Assembly (NCBI GenBank): GCA_002343825.1
Contig: DDSL01000078.1
Span: 1-5,978, forward strand
Direction: 5' to 3'
Length of the DNA: 5,978 bases
Source of the DNA: Chthonomonas sp. UBA2391
GTDB taxonomy: Bacteria > Armatimonadota > Fimbriimonadia > Fimbriimonadales > Fimbriimonadaceae
Shown here: piece after piece, positions 1 through 5,801 of the stretch
Position numbering within the stretch: the first letter of the stretch is position 1
Layout of the letters: each line of letters opens with the position of its first letter
The notes under the pieces: model-generated
The model's input: only the letters and a program-made list of their open reading frames with translations
Databases searched by the model: none
Told to the model about the DNA's origin: nothing
Made by a program: the position numbers and the translations under genes

Positions 1-222
1 GGAGACTGGAGCGTCAGCCTCGAGGGTAGCGGACCCGGAGCCGACTTCGATCTCTACATCTACGACTACAACACCGGACGGCTGATCGACTCTGATGAAG
101 GCAGCAGCAACAGCGGATTCGCCAGCTTCTATGCCCACCACAATGGAGCCAAAGCCATCATCCGAATCAGCAACAACGGAGTCCGATCCGGAAGCTACTC
201 CGCTCTCCTGGAGGCCTTCTGA
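1..222 (+). CDS. 3' end of an exported protein with a PPC-like C-terminal domain (partial)
   Basis: Frame 1 is open from the window edge to TGA at 220-222, giving 73 residues. The visible part reads GDWSVSLEGSGPGADFDLYI, then a DYNTG turn, a DSDEGSSNSG loop and an ending of RSGSYSALLEAF. The pattern (W-x-V, G-x-x-ADFDLYIYD, then a closing SGSYS beta-strand) matches the bacterial pre-peptidase C-terminal (PPC) or related beta-sandwich domain. These domains often sit at the C-terminus of secreted peptidases and other exported enzymes. The D-x-D-L-Y core is the best recognisable element. The catalytic or main domain lies upstream of the window, so the enzyme type cannot be named. The gene converges on the minus-strand gene at 301-1026, and the hairpin at 254-290 can end both transcripts. 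The domain family is inferred from the motif pattern only. It could be another secreted beta-sandwich module. Confidence 0.75.
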   Translation, partial: GDWSVSLEGSGPGADFDLYIYDYNTGRLIDSDEGSSNSGFASFYAHHNGAKAIIRISNNGVRSGSYSALLEAF

Positions 223-253
223 TCCAGATAAGAATTCGAACCTAGCGCAACAA

Positions 254-290
254 CAAAGAGCCTCCCCCGGATATCGGGAGAGGCTCTTTG
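254..290. terminator. Bidirectional hairpin terminator between convergent genes
   Basis: Positions 254-264 pair perfectly with 280-290 (11 bp, arms CAAAGAGCCTC and GAGGCTCTTTG). After one C-A mismatch, 266-269 pair with 275-278, leaving the loop GATAT. The A-run and T-run lie within the base of the stem, so the structure can work on both strands. It lies 31 nt after the stop of the upstream forward gene and 10 nt beyond the stop of the minus-strand gene. There is no long U-tract, so termination strength is uncertain. Confidence 0.8.
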
Positions 291-300
291 CTGTTCACGT

Positions 301-1026
301 TTATCGGACTCGGTCTTGAGTGGTCATGAACTTGAACTTTTCGCCTCCCATCTGTTCCAGGGCGGCGCGCTGAGAATCGCTCAGGATTTTGTCCACCTTG
401 GCTTTGGCCTCTTCGCGGGCTTTGACCATCGTGTTTTCCCCGTTCAAAGGTTGCCCCGAAGCGCGCTTGTCGGCTTCCGCCTTGGCGATCTTGTCGAGGT
501 CCTTGATGATCGTGTCGATCTGGTCCTGTTGCGCGGGAGTCAGTTGGAGCGCCTTTCCGGTGTTGAAGTCGCTGGCGACAAGCGAACCGTTGAATTGGAT
601 CCAGATCTGGTGGAGGCGGTCGCGCTGCTCCTTGGTTAAGAGCTTATCCACGGCGTCATCTTGGTTCAGGAACTGTCGCTTGATCTGGCCCTTGGGGTCG
701 CCGCTGGGCTTCATGTCGCGGGGCATGTGCTCCATCATCGCGCGGCCAATTTGCATCAGCATCTCGCGATCGATCTTCAGTTCATCGCGGACATCCTGTC
801 GCAAGACAAGCTGAGACTTGTAGGTGAGCATGAAGAACCCGGGCATGTTGTTGCGGGCGCCGGGTCGATTCGTATTGGTTTGGCCGGGGCGTCGGCGGTC
901 GGCTTCACCCTGCTCTTGCATTCTCCCGCTGGGCTTTTCATCATCCGGTTCGGGCTCAAAAGTCGCCGTAAAACCTGGGGCGACGAAGGTCGCACACGCC
1001 AATAAACCGATCCAAAACTTCTTCAT
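301..1026 (-). CDS. Exported protein with four LTxxQ-like repeats (CpxP/Spy-like style), function unknown
   Basis: The product is 241 residues. Residues 1-21 look like a Sec signal peptide: MKK, then a hydrophobic core, then an A-x-A-like end near GFTA. Residues 22-62 are a polar, low-complexity linker rich in E, D, P, R and N. The rest is predicted helical and carries four related segments: LRQDVRDELKI (75-85), LTKEQRDRLHQI (130-141), LTPAQQDQIDTI (162-173) and LSDSQRAALEQM (215-226). This L-[ST]-x-x-Q-x-x-x-[IL] pattern is the hallmark of CpxP/Spy-type periplasmic proteins. It also occurs in many uncharacterised exported proteins of Planctomycetes and related phyla. Family membership is not certain, because the protein is longer than Spy or CpxP. 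The start is supported by TGAGGA at 1036-1041, with AGGA 9 nt before the ATG. It lies 78 nt downstream of hslU on the same strand and could be co-transcribed with it. A role in envelope protein quality control is inference. Confidence 0.8.
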   Translation of the reverse strand: MKKFWIGLLACATFVAPGFTATFEPEPDDEKPSGRMQEQGEADRRRPGQTNTNRPGARNNMPGFFMLTYKSQLVLRQDVRDELKIDREMLMQIGRAMMEHMPRDMKPSGDPKGQIKRQFLNQDDAVDKLLTKEQRDRLHQIWIQFNGSLVASDFNTGKALQLTPAQQDQIDTIIKDLDKIAKAEADKRASGQPLNGENTMVKAREEAKAKVDKILSDSQRAALEQMGGEKFKFMTTQDRVR

Positions 1027-1046
1027 CTCCGATATTCCTCAACTGA

Positions 1047-1070
1047 TCGAACGTTTGCATAGACGTTCGA
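1047..1070. promoter_or_regulatory. 24-bp perfect-arm inverted repeat, candidate operator
   Basis: TCGAACGT (1047-1054) and ACGTTCGA (1063-1070) are exact reverse complements around the 8-nt spacer TTGCATAG. The repeat lies in the 78-nt gap after hslU, ending 20 nt before the start codon of the LTxxQ-repeat gene and just upstream of its ribosome binding site. It could be a dimeric regulator site or an mRNA hairpin. No T-run follows on either strand, so a classical terminator is unlikely. The half-site resembles the CGAAC/GTTCG arms of Gram-positive-type LexA boxes. However, the spacing is too wide for that consensus. Confidence 0.5.
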
Positions 1071-1104
1071 AGTTCCTTCCCCTGTTCACCGATCCTCGAC
1101 CTTT

Positions 1105-2547
1105 CTAGAGCGATTCGGCCTCGGGGGTGCCCCCTGCGTCGATGTCGCCGAGCTTCTCTCGGACGAGGGCGGCGGTGACGACAAACTTCTTTTGCTCCGT
1201 TTCGGGCGCTTCAAAGAGGATGTCTTCGAGGAGCTTCTCGATCATGGTGTGCAGGCGGCGAGCCCCGATGTTTTCGACATTCTGGTTGATCCACCAGGCC
1301 ACCTTTGCGATCTCTTCGAGGGAGCCTTCTTCGAAGGAGAGTTCGACTCCATCGACGCCGAGGAGCTTGACATACTGCTTAATGAGCGAGTTCTGGGGTT
1401 CGCGAAGGATCCGGACGAAGTCGCCTTCTTCCAGGTTTTCAAGTTGGACCCGGATGGGGAGTCTTCCCTGGAGTTCGGGGATGAGGTCGCTGGGCTTGGC
1501 CATGTGGAAGGCCCCGGCGGCGATGAAGAGGATGTGATCGGTCCGCACGGGGCCGTACTTGGTCTGGACGGTGGAACCTTCGATGATCGGCAGAAGGTCG
1601 CGCTGGACCCCTTCGCGGCTGACGTCGGGGCCGGAGCCACTGGACTTGATGGCGACCTTGTCGATCTCGTCGAGGAAAATGATCCCCGATTGCTCGGTCC
1701 GTTCGATGGCCTCGCGGGGGACGGTCCCGCTATCGATCATTCGGCCGGACTCTTGCTCCAAAAGGATCGGATAGGCATCCTTGACCTTGACTTTGCGGAA
1801 GCTACGGCGATTGCCTAGGCTGGGGTTGATAGCTCCGAGGTCGAGTCCCATCTCTTCCATCCCTTGCGGGGTGAAAACCTGGAGGAACTGGGAGCCGCCT
1901 TCTTCCAGCTCAATTTCGACAAGCTCTTCGTTGTGGACCCCCTGCTCGATCTCTTCACGGATCTTCTTGCGATGCTCTTCGATGGCTTCGGGGCTGTGCT
2001 GGGGGGTGACCCAGGCATGGCTAAAGAATCCGCCGATAGCCTCAGTGGCTCGCTCGATCAAGGATTCTTCAGCCTGCTGCTGAGGGGTGGGCTCGGGTTC
2101 GGGGAGCGGATGAAGGTCGGCAACCAGGTCCACCAGCCGCTCTCGGGCGGCGGCTTCGGCGGCCTTCTGGATCTCTTCCATCCGCTCTTTTTCGACGAGT
2201 CGGACGCCAAAGGCGACGAGCTCGCGGATCATCGATTCCACGTCGCGACCGACGTATCCGACTTCGGTGAACTTGGTGGCTTCGACTTTGATGAAGGGAG
2301 CGCGGGCGAGTTGGGCCAGTCGGCGGGCGATTTCGGTCTTGCCGACCCCGGTGGGGCCGATCATCAAGATGTTCTTGGGCAGGATGTCGTCGCGCTCGTT
2401 AGCGGGGACCTGCTGGCGGCGATATCGGTTCCGGAGGGCGACCGCCACTGCCCGTTTGGCCGCCGCCTGACCGACGATGTAGCGGTCCAGTTCGGTCACG
2501 ATCTGGCGGGGGGTGAGTTCCTCAATCGAAAACGACATACAAGACAT
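1105..2547 (-). CDS. hslU: HslU (ClpY), AAA+ unfoldase subunit of the HslUV protease
   Basis: HslU is the hexameric cytoplasmic ATPase that unfolds proteins and feeds them to the HslV peptidase. The 480-residue product has the full family layout. The N-terminal box ELTPRQIVTELDRYIVGQ is at 10-27. Walker A GPTGVGKT is at 64-71 and the pore loop GYVG at 97-100. A charged I-domain spans about 115-250. Walker B IIFLDEID is at 289-296 and sensor 1 FIAAGAFH at 341-348. The arginine finger lies in ELQGRLPIRV (R362), and the sensor-2 motif GARRLHT is at 428-434. It is longer than E. coli HslU (443), partly from a Pro/Glu/Gln-rich stretch near 146-162 in the I-domain. The C-terminus ends GDIDAGGTPEAESL instead of the usual tail close to DLSRYIL/DLSRFIL, which docks into HslV. 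No hslV is adjacent, because the gene upstream is divergent. The start is ambiguous: ATG at 2547 or ATG at 2538, neither with a strong Shine-Dalgarno sequence. Confidence 0.96.
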   Translation of the reverse strand: MSCMSFSIEELTPRQIVTELDRYIVGQAAAKRAVAVALRNRYRRQQVPANERDDILPKNILMIGPTGVGKTEIARRLAQLARAPFIKVEATKFTEVGYVGRDVESMIRELVAFGVRLVEKERMEEIQKAAEAAARERLVDLVADLHPLPEPEPTPQQQAEESLIERATEAIGGFFSHAWVTPQHSPEAIEEHRKKIREEIEQGVHNEELVEIELEEGGSQFLQVFTPQGMEEMGLDLGAINPSLGNRRSFRKVKVKDAYPILLEQESGRMIDSGTVPREAIERTEQSGIIFLDEIDKVAIKSSGSGPDVSREGVQRDLLPIIEGSTVQTKYGPVRTDHILFIAAGAFHMAKPSDLIPELQGRLPIRVQLENLEEGDFVRILREPQNSLIKQYVKLLGVDGVELSFEEGSLEEIAKVAWWINQNVENIGARRLHTMIEKLLEDILFEAPETEQKKFVVTAALVREKLGDIDAGGTPEAESL

Positions 2548-2585
2548 AGGGTACCAGCCCTGAAGTTTGAACCTAGATCGGCCAA

Positions 2586-2591
2586 TAGATT
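2586..2591 (+). promoter_or_regulatory. Candidate -10 box (TAGATT) for the MerR-TPR gene pair
   Basis: TAGATT fits the TANNNT -10 pattern and lies in the divergent gap between hslU and the MerR-like gene. Transcription would start near 2598, six bases downstream, exactly at a GTG that is in frame with the MerR-like gene. No good -35 is seen at 17-bp spacing. The box fits either a leaderless start at GTG 2598 or a 42-nt leader before ATG 2640. Confidence 0.4.
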
Positions 2592-2639
2592 TACCGTGTG
2601 TCGGCCAGACCGACCGGTTGTGAGGACGAGAAGAAAGAG

Positions 2640-2909
2640 ATGGGGAACGGCAAGGGATCGCGGGGTGAACAGACGGTCAGCATCAGTGCGGCCAGTCAGA
2701 TCACTGGAATCGAAATCCATACTCTGCGCTATTGGGAGCGCGAGTTTAGTGAATTTTTGCGTCCCTTACGCACGCCTGGCGGCCAGCGACGGTATCGCAG
2801 CGAAGACATCCAGACTGTTTTTCTCCTCAAGCGCTTGCTTCGGGAAGAGATGTTCAGTATCGCTGGAGCCCTCAAGGCCCTCCGCGCTCAGCGGCGGTCG
2901 GCGGCCTAA
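2640..2909 (+). CDS. Minimal MerR-family DNA-binding protein
   Basis: The product is 89 residues and is essentially one winged-helix MerR domain. The recognition region is VSISAASQITGIEIHTLRYW (13-32), where HTLRYWEREF is the classic MerR helix-turn-helix signature. The wing RPLRTPGGQRRY (41-52) follows, then the SEDIQTVFLLKRLLREEMFS helices (54-73) and the short helix IAGALKALRA. The sequence resembles the MerR subgroup with RYWE-x-EF and GGQR-x-Y motifs. There is no effector-binding or long dimerising coiled-coil domain and no metal-binding cysteine, so the signal it senses is unknown. ATG 2640 is chosen because the conserved domain begins soon after it and GAGGA lies 13 nt upstream. GTG 2598, preceded by a -10-like box, would add 14 unconserved residues. 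The gene is divergent from hslU and directly followed by the TPR gene, so it may control hslU, its own operon, or both. That is inference. Confidence 0.85.
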   Translation: MGNGKGSRGEQTVSISAASQITGIEIHTLRYWEREFSEFLRPLRTPGGQRRYRSEDIQTVFLLKRLLREEMFSIAGALKALRAQRRSAA

Positions 2910-2912
2910 GTG

Positions 2913-4382
2913 ATGGACGCGATGACTGCCTCGACCCCGCTCAGCTTTGCCGTGGTCGCTTCGGTGACTTCGGGTCGATTTGAGTCGATTACTCGGCATC
3001 TGGGCCCTTCGGACGAAGTGGTGCTCGTGCCCTCGGCCGAAAGCGTGTATTCGACCGAACAGAATCCTCGATTCATTCTCCGCACCTTCAACGCTTGGTC
3101 GCTCTTGCTCCATCCTTATGAGCACCTGGACCCAGCCCAGACCGAAGTGATCCGCGAATTCTTGGAGGCTGCTCCGGTCGGTCGATTCCGATTACCGGTA
3201 GAGCTCCCGCGGGAAGCCAACGGACCCCGAATTTTGCGGTATGAACCGCGACTCTTCCATCGCGAGGCGACCGGGGAGCATATTGCCGATCTCGACCTCA
3301 CGATGATCCAGTCGGCCCCACTGCAGAGAGAGGTGGCCCAGGCAGCACTGCACCACCGACTCTGTGCGGCGATCGACTGGGTGAGCCAGGAACCCAAATG
3401 CGGCGCGGCGTGGACCGACGCGGCTGGGATCTACTTGGCCCTACGTTCTTGGCGACACGCCGAGATGGCAGCCCGGCAAGCCCTACTTCATGCGATCGGG
3501 ATTGAGGGCGCGGACGCGACCCAACTTTTGGCCGAGGCACTCTGTCAGCAGGATAAGTTTGCCCAGGTGATGGAGCTTTGCCGTACCGAGCACAGCTTGG
3601 GTAACGCGACAAATCTCAGCACGTACTGGCTGGCTCGCACCCACCTCGCCCTCGGGAACGTGGCCCAGGCCGAGTCCTGTCTGGACCAAGCGCGGAAAAT
3701 GGACACCCTGACGGGATTGACCGTTCGACCGGCCATCTTCAATACCGAGATGAGCATCTTCGAGGCCACCCTAAGGGCGGAATCGGGGGACCTGATCGCC
3801 GCACTGGACATTCTTTTGGCCCTGCCCGAACTCGATCTTTCGACCGGCACCGCCGCAGTGGCAGCCGCCGAAATCCTTGCCAAACTAGGCCGCGACGAGG
3901 AGGCATTGGTCCGACTCAACGGGTGCTATGAGGACCCGGAATGCGGGACCAATGCAATGCGCCTGAGCGCAGAGATTCACAGCCGTAACGATCGTTGGGA
4001 CCTCGCTGCTGGCAGGTACGAACAGCTTTGGAAGGCCGGGGCCCAAGATCTCACGACCTTGCTCCACTGGCGGAATGCCTGCGAGCAGATCGGTCAACCC
4101 GATCGGGTGGATCAGGTGATCGCTGGTCAGTCGGAATCGGGCTGGCGTGCGACTCTGGAAGGTTCGGTGGAGTTCAATCTGGACGCCGTTCCCGAGCCGG
4201 GGAGTAGCCACGAGTTGAACATGCGGCTGGCGACCCTCATGATGCGCACCGGAAACTATCGGGAAGCCTACGGCTTTTTGGAAGAGTGCCTAAAGCGCGA
4301 TCCCAACCACTCCGACACCCTGATGGCAGTGGAAATCTGCCGACGGGCTCTCGGTTGGAGCGCGGATCAACAAAATCCGTAG
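2913..4382 (+). CDS. TPR-repeat protein with a degenerate GT2 glycosyltransferase-like N-terminus
   Basis: The product is 489 residues with no signal peptide or membrane segment, so it is probably cytoplasmic. Residues about 10-130 follow the order of a GT2 domain of the TPR-glycosyltransferase type. A strand DEVVLVPSAES (34-44) sits where such enzymes have DEIVVVDSGS. NAWSLLLHPYEHLDP (60-74) sits where they have GDWILVLDADERLDP. PRILRYEPRLFHRE (105-118) matches the later R-L-F strand. The Asp residues that bind nucleotide sugar and metal are replaced (VPSA, HPYE), so catalysis is unlikely. Residues about 140-480 are helical TPR-like repeats. The clearest are TYWLARTHLALGNVAQAESC (237-256), LAKLGRDEEALVRL (322-335) and LNMRLATLMMRTGNYREAYG (435-454). 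A scaffold or binding role is inferred. The start is 3 nt after the MerR stop (GTG 2910, ATG 2913 and ATG 2922 are all in frame), so translational coupling is likely. No strong Shine-Dalgarno is seen. Confidence 0.8.
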   Translation: MDAMTASTPLSFAVVASVTSGRFESITRHLGPSDEVVLVPSAESVYSTEQNPRFILRTFNAWSLLLHPYEHLDPAQTEVIREFLEAAPVGRFRLPVELPREANGPRILRYEPRLFHREATGEHIADLDLTMIQSAPLQREVAQAALHHRLCAAIDWVSQEPKCGAAWTDAAGIYLALRSWRHAEMAARQALLHAIGIEGADATQLLAEALCQQDKFAQVMELCRTEHSLGNATNLSTYWLARTHLALGNVAQAESCLDQARKMDTLTGLTVRPAIFNTEMSIFEATLRAESGDLIAALDILLALPELDLSTGTAAVAAAEILAKLGRDEEALVRLNGCYEDPECGTNAMRLSAEIHSRNDRWDLAAGRYEQLWKAGAQDLTTLLHWRNACEQIGQPDRVDQVIAGQSESGWRATLEGSVEFNLDAVPEPGSSHELNMRLATLMMRTGNYREAYGFLEECLKRDPNHSDTLMAVEICRRALGWSADQQNP

Positions 4383-4413
4383 GATTTATCGAAGCGTTTC
4401 GAAATTCCTGTCG

Positions 4414-4419
4414 TATAGT
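4414..4419 (+). promoter_or_regulatory. -10 box (TATAGT) giving a probable leaderless transcript of the GH16 gene
   Basis: TATAGT is close to the TATAAT consensus and fits TANNNT. It ends 6 nt before the ATG at 4426, so the expected transcription start is at or next to the A of the start codon. No Shine-Dalgarno sequence is present between the previous stop (4382) and the ATG, which agrees with leaderless translation. A convincing -35 hexamer at 16-18 bp spacing is not seen. Confidence 0.55.
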
Positions 4420-4425
4420 GTAGCT

Positions 4426-5733
4426 ATGATACGGCGAGTCTGCATCGGAGCATTGGCGCTCCTCGCAACCTCCGGGGTTTTTGCCCAGACCTGGACCCAA
4501 GTGTGGGCAGACGAGTTTTCCTCCGGACTCTTTCCCGATTCCTCTAAATGGCGTTATGAGACCGGTGCTGGTGGGTGGGGCAACAACGAACTCCAGAACT
4601 ACACCAGTCGGGTCCAGAATGCCCGGATCGACACCACCCAAGGCGGACGTCTGCTGATCGAAGCAAGGCGGGAGAACTTCCAGGGTTCGCAATACACCAG
4701 CGCGCGAATGAAGTCGGCGGATGCTTGGACCTATGCTCGAGTGGAATTCAGGGCGAAGGTTCCGCGCGGCAGAGGTACTTGGCCCGCGCTCTGGATGCTT
4801 CCCCGCAGCACGATTTACGGAACGCAGTATTGGCCCGACAACGGCGAGATCGACACGATGGAGCACGTCGGGCACGACCCGAACCGGGTTCATGGCAGCG
4901 TTCACACCAAGGGTTTCAACCACATGATCGGGAATCCGCCGACGAACGGCGTGGTCTTAAGTGATGTCTTTGACACTTGGCGAAACTATGTGACCGAGTG
5001 GCGCCCGCACCAGATCCTGACCAGCGTCGATGGATTTCCGATTTTGGTTTGGAATCGCGAGGGCGGCGACTGGCAACGATGGCCCTTCAATCGACCGTTT
5101 GAACTCCGGATGAATATCGCGGTTGGGGGCAACTGGGGTGGTCAGCAGGGAGTGGATCCGGCCGCCTTCCCGGCCATCATGCAACTTGATCACGTGAGAA
5201 TCTCTAAGCTCCAGAGCACCCCATTTGGTGGAACCGCGCCGCGATTGCCAGGAAGGGTCGAAGCAGAAAACTTTGACGACGGCGGCAACGGGTTCGCCTA
5301 CTACGATCAGGATGTGCAGAATCAGGCCGGCGGATCCTGGCGGAACCAGTCGGTCGACGTCGGCGGCGTGATCCCGGATGGAACGCGTGCGGTCGGTTGG
5401 ATCGGTCGGGACGAGTGGATGACCTACACCGTGCGGGTTGCCCGCGAGGTCAAGGGATCACTCTTCTTCAGGGTGGGCTCAATCTACGGCGATCGGAGCT
5501 TTGAAGTCCAGCTCAACGACACCCCGATCGGCAACGTCACCGTTCCGAATACGGGTTCTTGGGAAGCCTATCGAACGGTCGAGCTTCCCAATGTGACGCT
5601 TCCGGCCGGCACCCACCAGATCCGTGTGATCGCCAATCGCGAATCTTGGAACTTCAATTGGTTCGAGTTCAAGGTCGTGAAGGGTCCGATCACACCCGGA
5701 ACGGTTGACGCGAAGCGAAACCCGATCCCGTAA
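4426..5733 (+). CDS. Secreted GH16 endo-beta-glucanase (laminarinase-like) with CBM6-type module
   Basis: The enzyme is predicted to hydrolyse beta-1,3- or mixed-linkage beta-glucan outside the cytoplasm. The product is 435 residues. A Sec signal peptide spans 1-20 (IRR, hydrophobic core, VFA/Q cleavage). The GH16 domain spans about 22-262: it opens with WADEFSSG, has GWGNNELQNYT (50-60), the cleft motif GTWPALWMLP (117-126) and the catalytic motif EIDTME (141-146). E141 is the nucleophile, D143 the assisting Asp and E146 the acid/base. The extra residue in E-I-D-T-M-E is the beta-bulge form typical of laminarinases. A CBM6-like beta-sandwich follows at about 274-417: PGRVEAENFDDGG, GWIGRDEWMTYTV, a FRVGS strand, PNTGSWEAYRTVELP and the closing FNWFEF. 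This module usually binds beta-glucan or xylan chains. The C-terminus carries no sorting tag or anchor, so the enzyme is probably released. The exact substrate cannot be told from sequence. All catalytic residues are intact. Confidence 0.95.
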   Translation: MIRRVCIGALALLATSGVFAQTWTQVWADEFSSGLFPDSSKWRYETGAGGWGNNELQNYTSRVQNARIDTTQGGRLLIEARRENFQGSQYTSARMKSADAWTYARVEFRAKVPRGRGTWPALWMLPRSTIYGTQYWPDNGEIDTMEHVGHDPNRVHGSVHTKGFNHMIGNPPTNGVVLSDVFDTWRNYVTEWRPHQILTSVDGFPILVWNREGGDWQRWPFNRPFELRMNIAVGGNWGGQQGVDPAAFPAIMQLDHVRISKLQSTPFGGTAPRLPGRVEAENFDDGGNGFAYYDQDVQNQAGGSWRNQSVDVGGVIPDGTRAVGWIGRDEWMTYTVRVAREVKGSLFFRVGSIYGDRSFEVQLNDTPIGNVTVPNTGSWEAYRTVELPNVTLPAGTHQIRVIANRESWNFNWFEFKVVKGPITPGTVDAKRNPIP

Positions 5734-5736
5734 CCT

Positions 5737-5785
5737 AAAGCGCGCGGGCTCCCTTTGGTTGATTCCAAAAGGGAGCCCGCGCTTT
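5737..5785. terminator. Bidirectional hairpin terminator between GH16 gene and lpd
   Basis: Positions 5742-5756 (GCGCGGGCTCCCTTT) pair with 5768-5782 in a GC-rich 15-bp stem around an 11-nt loop. AAA at 5737-5739 can also pair with TTT at 5783-5785 across a 2-nt bulge (5740-5741). The T-rich stretch TTTACTTTT follows on the plus strand. The hairpin begins 3 nt after the GH16 stop and lies 16 nt beyond the stop of the convergent lpd gene, so it can end both transcripts. Confidence 0.85.
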
Positions 5786-5801
5786 ACTTTTGCTTCTCTG
5801 C

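Noticed and set aside
301..1026. Lipoprotein signal at LLAC in the LTxxQ-repeat protein
   Set aside because: The Cys is at residue 11, too close to the N-terminus and inside the hydrophobic core, so an ordinary Sec signal peptide fits better.
1047..1070. LexA (SOS) box of the CGAAC-N4-GTTCG type
   Set aside because: The CGAAC and GTTCG arms are present but 12 nt apart instead of 4, so the consensus is not met.
1105..1150. Frameshift near the hslU stop hiding a normal C-terminal tail
   Set aside because: The alternative frames through the GGGGGCACCCCC stretch and beyond the stop give no DLSRYIL-like sequence.
1192..1818. Plus-strand open frame of 208 codons antisense to the HslU AAA+ region
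   Set aside because: It is a mirror of the conserved ATPase codons, with no motif and no ribosome binding site worth noting.
1864..2913. Long plus-strand open frame of 349 codons antisense to hslU
   Set aside because: It lies opposite the clearly homologous hslU and then overlaps the MerR-like gene in another frame. Its translation is low-complexity D/G/L/F-rich text typical of the antisense of a GC-rich gene, with no recognisable domain.
4237..4923. Minus-strand open frame of 228 codons across the TPR/GH16 junction
   Set aside because: It covers the GH16 promoter and signal peptide in antisense. The GH16 frame has intact catalytic motifs, and this frame shows no domain.
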